64,000 nt of DNA, from positions 62,001 through 126,000 of the forward strand of contig NZ_JAHLOF010000007.1 in the NCBI RefSeq assembly GCF_018917235.1, in the 5' to 3' direction. Positions 61,835 to 64,000 of the stretch are shown here, in pieces. The stretch comes from Metaclostridioides mangenotii (GTDB taxonomy: Bacteria > Bacillota > Clostridia > Peptostreptococcales > Peptostreptococcaceae). The position numbers and the translations under genes were made by a program. The notes below the pieces were generated by a model. That model did no database searches and was not told where the DNA came from. It was given only the letters and a program-made list of their open reading frames with translations. Positions within the stretch are counted from its first letter, which is position 1, and the number at the start of each line of letters is the position of its first letter.

Positions 61835-62629
61835 CTATAATTTACTCTCTAACTTTTCTTCTTCTACTATCTTGTCTTTAGAAATACTGTAGTACGGTAT
61901 AGTCAAGAATAAGATAGCCCCAACTACATTTCCTAGTGTCACCATTAATATGTTATAGAAGTATCCACCTAATGTAACGGCCGCTCCCATAGGCTTTAAT
62001 AGGCCTACTGTAAGCAGTGTCATGTTTGCTATGCTGTGCTCGTATCCAGATGTTATAAAAGCAAATAAACACCAGAATATCATTATTAATTTTCCGCTCT
62101 CTGATTTCATTTTATAATTGCACCAAACAGCTAAACATACAAGTATGTTACAAAGCATCCCTCTAAAAAATAATTGCATTGGCTCTATGCTCATTTTAGT
62201 TGCAGATGTGGCCGCAATAAACTCGCCTACAGGCCCTTTTGTAAGCCCTGCACCTATAAACATGATGGATACTATTATAGCTCCTAACCAGTTTCCTAGA
62301 TAGCATACGAGCCATAATTTTATAGTCTGACCTAAGCTAACCGATTTCTTTAACATTCCCGCTGCCATAATCATATTATTCCCTGTAAATAATTCTGAAC
62401 CAGCCATAAGTACTAAACTAAGTGCTATACCAAAAGTAGCACCCATAAATATTTTGACATACGGTGCGTGTCCTAACATTCCACCTGATGTATAGATAAA
62501 TAGAATTGATAGACCTACATATAGGCCTGCTAGCATAGATGCCATTAAATAACCAGTGAAGTTAGTCTCTAGAAATTTAGATTTTTTCTTGGCAGTCTCC
62601 ACTATTACCGAAAATTCCTCTTTAAACAT
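61835..62629 (-). CDS. Formate/nitrite transporter family channel
   Basis: 264 aa with six helices. The FNT signatures are the first-helix AGLYVGLSILFIYTSGG, LVLMAGSELFTGNNMIMAAG (conserved loop after helix 2), YLGNWLGAIIVSIMF, the central channel region MLCNILVCLAVWCNYKM and GYEHSIANMTLL with the conserved His. It forms a pentameric channel for formate, nitrite or hydrosulfide. Which anion is used cannot be told. Single gene. Confidence 0.92.
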   Translation of the reverse strand: MFKEEFSVIVETAKKKSKFLETNFTGYLMASMLAGLYVGLSILFIYTSGGMLGHAPYVKIFMGATFGIALSLVLMAGSELFTGNNMIMAAGMLKKSVSLGQTIKLWLVCYLGNWLGAIIVSIMFIGAGLTKGPVGEFIAATSATKMSIEPMQLFFRGMLCNILVCLAVWCNYKMKSESGKLIMIFWCLFAFITSGYEHSIANMTLLTVGLLKPMGAAVTLGGYFYNILMVTLGNVVGAILFLTIPYYSISKDKIVEEEKLESKL

Positions 62630-62920
62630 AAATACACCTCTTTATATATTTTTATTCATTCTAAGTATAACAAACTTTTATAAAGTTTCATAACAAAAAA
62701 TTCGCATTACATATATTTTTAATAAAGTTAAAATATAGCAAAGTTAATTTTATAAGTTTATTATACTTTAAATTAATAAAAGCAATATTACTAATTACAA
62801 TAAACATTTATAATTAGAGGAACCTCTACAGTAAATAGTGTAATAATTAAAAAACATTTATTGATATTAATAATATAATTCGAAAATAGATAGATATGAA
62901 ATTTAATTGGAAATTAAAAA

Positions 62921-62946
62921 AGCTAGCTTAAATATTTAAGCTAGCT
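62921..62946 (-). terminator. Terminator behind the tRNA pair
   Basis: A perfect 26-base palindrome (AGCTAGCTTAAAT and its complement), followed on the minus strand by TTTTTT, 17 bases beyond the CCA of tRNA-Glu. The interval 62630-62920 is otherwise AT-rich without a gene. Confidence 0.88.
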
Positions 62947-62962
62947 CCAATAATTGAATTAA

Positions 62963-63037
62963 TGGTGACCCGTAGGGGAATCGAACCCCTGTTACCGCCG
63001 TGAAAGGGCGGTGTCTTGACCGCTTGACCAACGGGCC
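62963..63037 (-). tRNA. tRNA-Glu (anticodon TTC)
   Basis: On the minus strand it starts GGCCCGT and ends ACGGGTC-A-CCA. The D arm has GGTCAAGCGG, the anticodon stem CCGCC/GGCGG holds CTTTCAC (anticodon TTC), and the T arm is AGGGG-TTCGAAT-CCCCT. CCA is encoded. It lies six bases downstream of tRNA-Lys in the same transcript. Confidence 0.97.
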
Positions 63038-63043
63038 ACTTAT

Positions 63044-63119
63044 TGGTGATCTATCCGCGACTCGAACGCGGGACACCCTGATTAAAAGTCAGGTGCTCTA
63101 CCGACTGAGCTAATAGACC
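63044..63119 (-). tRNA. tRNA-Lys (anticodon TTT)
   Basis: On the minus strand it starts GGTCTAT and ends ATAGATC-A-CCA. The D arm has AGCTCAGTCGGTAGAGC, the anticodon arm CCTGA-CTTTTAA-TCAGG (anticodon TTT), and the T arm CCGCG-TTCGAGT-CGCGG. CCA is encoded. It is transcribed in the purA direction. Confidence 0.97.
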
Positions 63120-63235
63120 GTATGTATTTTTTTGCCTCTGTTTTACCACAAGTAAAATTATATCGTGTGGGAGATGTTTCGTCAATACTTTTTTACAAAT
63201 TTATTTAATTTTTTTCAAAAATTTTCAAAAATATA

Positions 63236-63277
63236 GGGAAAACCACAAAAGTACCTAAAATCTTCTGTGATTTCCCC
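63236..63277 (-). terminator. Terminator of purA
   Basis: An imperfect 15-16-bp stem (63236-63250 with 63262-63277, G-U pairs) followed on the minus strand by a T-rich stretch, about 100 bases past the purA stop and before tRNA-Lys. Confidence 0.7.
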
Positions 63278-63375
63278 ACTTTTTTCAATAATTCTTAACT
63301 TTTTATGTCTAATTTTCTAAGAAACTAATCTAAAAAATATTGAATCCTATCTATATTTTTAGATAATTATAGTTT

Positions 63376-64000
63376 CTAAGAAAATATATTTTTTCTAACT
63401 ATTGTTTGAAGTCTGTTTGGTCCTACTGATACTATATCAACACTAACTCCTATAAGTTCTTCTATCCTCTTTATATAGTTTTTAGCGTTTTCTGGAAGTT
63501 CGTCGTAGTTAGTTACTTTTGTAATGTCTTCATTCCAGCCATCTAACTCTTCGTATACTGGCTCACATTTAGCTAGATCATCTAAAGATGCTGGGAAGTT
63601 TTTAATTATCTTATCTCCCATTTTGTATGCTGTACATATTTTTAATTTATCAAATCCGCTTAATACGTCTAATAACATAAAAGATATACTAGTTAATCCG
63701 TTTACTCTTGCAGCATAACTAACCATAACAGCGTCAAACCATCCACATCTTCTAGGTCTACCTGTTACTACACCAAATTCGTTTCCTTGTTTTCTTATTC
63801 TCTCACCGATCTCATTTATTTGTTCTGTGACAAATGGCCCCTCGCCAACTCTTGTTGTATAAGCCTTAACTATACCAACAACGTCTTTGATCATGTTTGG
63901 ACCAACTCCAGCTCCAACAGCAAATCCACCTGATATCGGATGTGATGAAGTAACAAATGGGTATGTTCCAAGATCTAGGTCTAGGAATGTACCTTGAGCC
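63376..64000 (-). CDS. purA: Adenylosuccinate synthetase (3' part, runs off the window)
   Basis: The C-terminal 208 or so residues are visible. From the window edge the frame reads AQGTFLDLDLGTYPFVTSSH, PISGGFAVGAGVGPNMIKDV, then GVVKAYTTRVGEGPF-like text (IVKAYTTRVGEGPFVTEQ), VTGRPRRCGWFDAVMV and the end VDIVSVGPNRLQTIV. These are the IMP, aspartate and GTP-site segments of PurA, which joins IMP and aspartate in AMP synthesis. The N-terminal GTP loop lies outside. No frameshift was seen. Confidence 0.96.
   Translation of the reverse strand, partial: AQGTFLDLDLGTYPFVTSSHPISGGFAVGAGVGPNMIKDVVGIVKAYTTRVGEGPFVTEQINEIGERIRKQGNEFGVVTGRPRRCGWFDAVMVSYAARVNGLTSISFMLLDVLSGFDKLKICTAYKMGDKIIKNFPASLDDLAKCEPVYEELDGWNEDITKVTNYDELPENAKNYIKRIEELIGVSVDIVSVGPNRLQTIVRKNIFS

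Noticed and set aside
1-64000. Search by eye for CRISPR arrays, rRNA, phage modules and intact integrases or transposases.
   Set aside because: No regularly spaced repeats, no rRNA signature and no recombinase ORF were found; the holin-family gene at 15419 has no phage context.

Overview
The window is AT-rich (low-GC Firmicute) DNA, most likely from a Clostridia member of the Peptostreptococcaceae (Clostridioides, Paeniclostridium or Paraclostridium type). The grounds are a 981-residue surface protein with three N-terminal cell-wall-binding repeats of the CWB2 type, AGGAGG-type ribosome sites with frequent TTG/GTG starts, rubredoxin and iron-sulfur flavoprotein genes, and an end block (purA, tRNA-Lys, tRNA-Glu, formate/nitrite channel, DnaD/DnaC-like pair, M1 peptidase, YycJ, RlmH) of the kind found near the chromosome origin in this group. 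The species assignment is inference.

Layout. 0-5.6 kb: small regulatory, nucleoside (ppnP), PhnA and hypothetical genes, with a 52-residue membrane gene behind a CPBP-protease remnant. 5.6-21.3 kb: two acetyltransferases, a C39-fold lipoprotein, a DUF488 protein, a glycosyltransferase/membrane-protein pair, an NlpC/P60 hydrolase, an AraC regulator, a TtcA-like thiolase, a 4-TM holin-like protein, an Mrp ATPase, a PotD-like lipoprotein, a DUF421 protein, an aldose dehydrogenase and a rubredoxin-like protein. 21.4-27.9 kb: an accessory segment with a two-component system, a lantibiotic-resistance-type ABC transporter, a hydrolase broken by an in-frame TGA, and a divergent acetyltransferase/MerR pair. 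27.9-34.7 kb: a truncated HARE-HTH gene, then a siderophore uptake operon (binding protein, two permeases, ATPase, MFS exporter) under a Fur-box promoter with a divergent AraC regulator. 35-40.4 kb: a frameshifted hydrolase, DUF4180, HTH and DUF6544 genes, a MarR pseudogene and a DUF2089 operon. 40.8-48.7 kb: the CWB2 surface protein, DUF3189, HD-domain, XRE-cupin, iron-sulfur flavoprotein, and an aldo/keto reductase divergent from its MerR regulator. 48.9-52.4 kb: an ABC importer of the SsuABC/TauABC class led by a radical-SAM gene. 52.5-56.3 kb: a decayed stretch with HxlR, IS256 and other remnants plus flavin reductase, LysR and DJ-1 genes. 56.3-64 kb: the conserved near-origin block.

The most informative observations are regulatory and architectural. 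There are three MerR-type promoters with exact 19-bp spacers, which pair each MerR gene with a target. A Fur box fills the spacer of the siderophore promoter. A degenerate copy of the rlmH 3' end and its downstream terminator lies 3.5 kb from the real one, as expected of attachment-site scars at rlmH. Two structured repeats in opposite orientation flank the M1 peptidase/DnaD/DnaC block. Many decaying genes (at least nine) lie between the intact operons. No CRISPR array, rRNA, intact transposase, phage module or integrase was seen.
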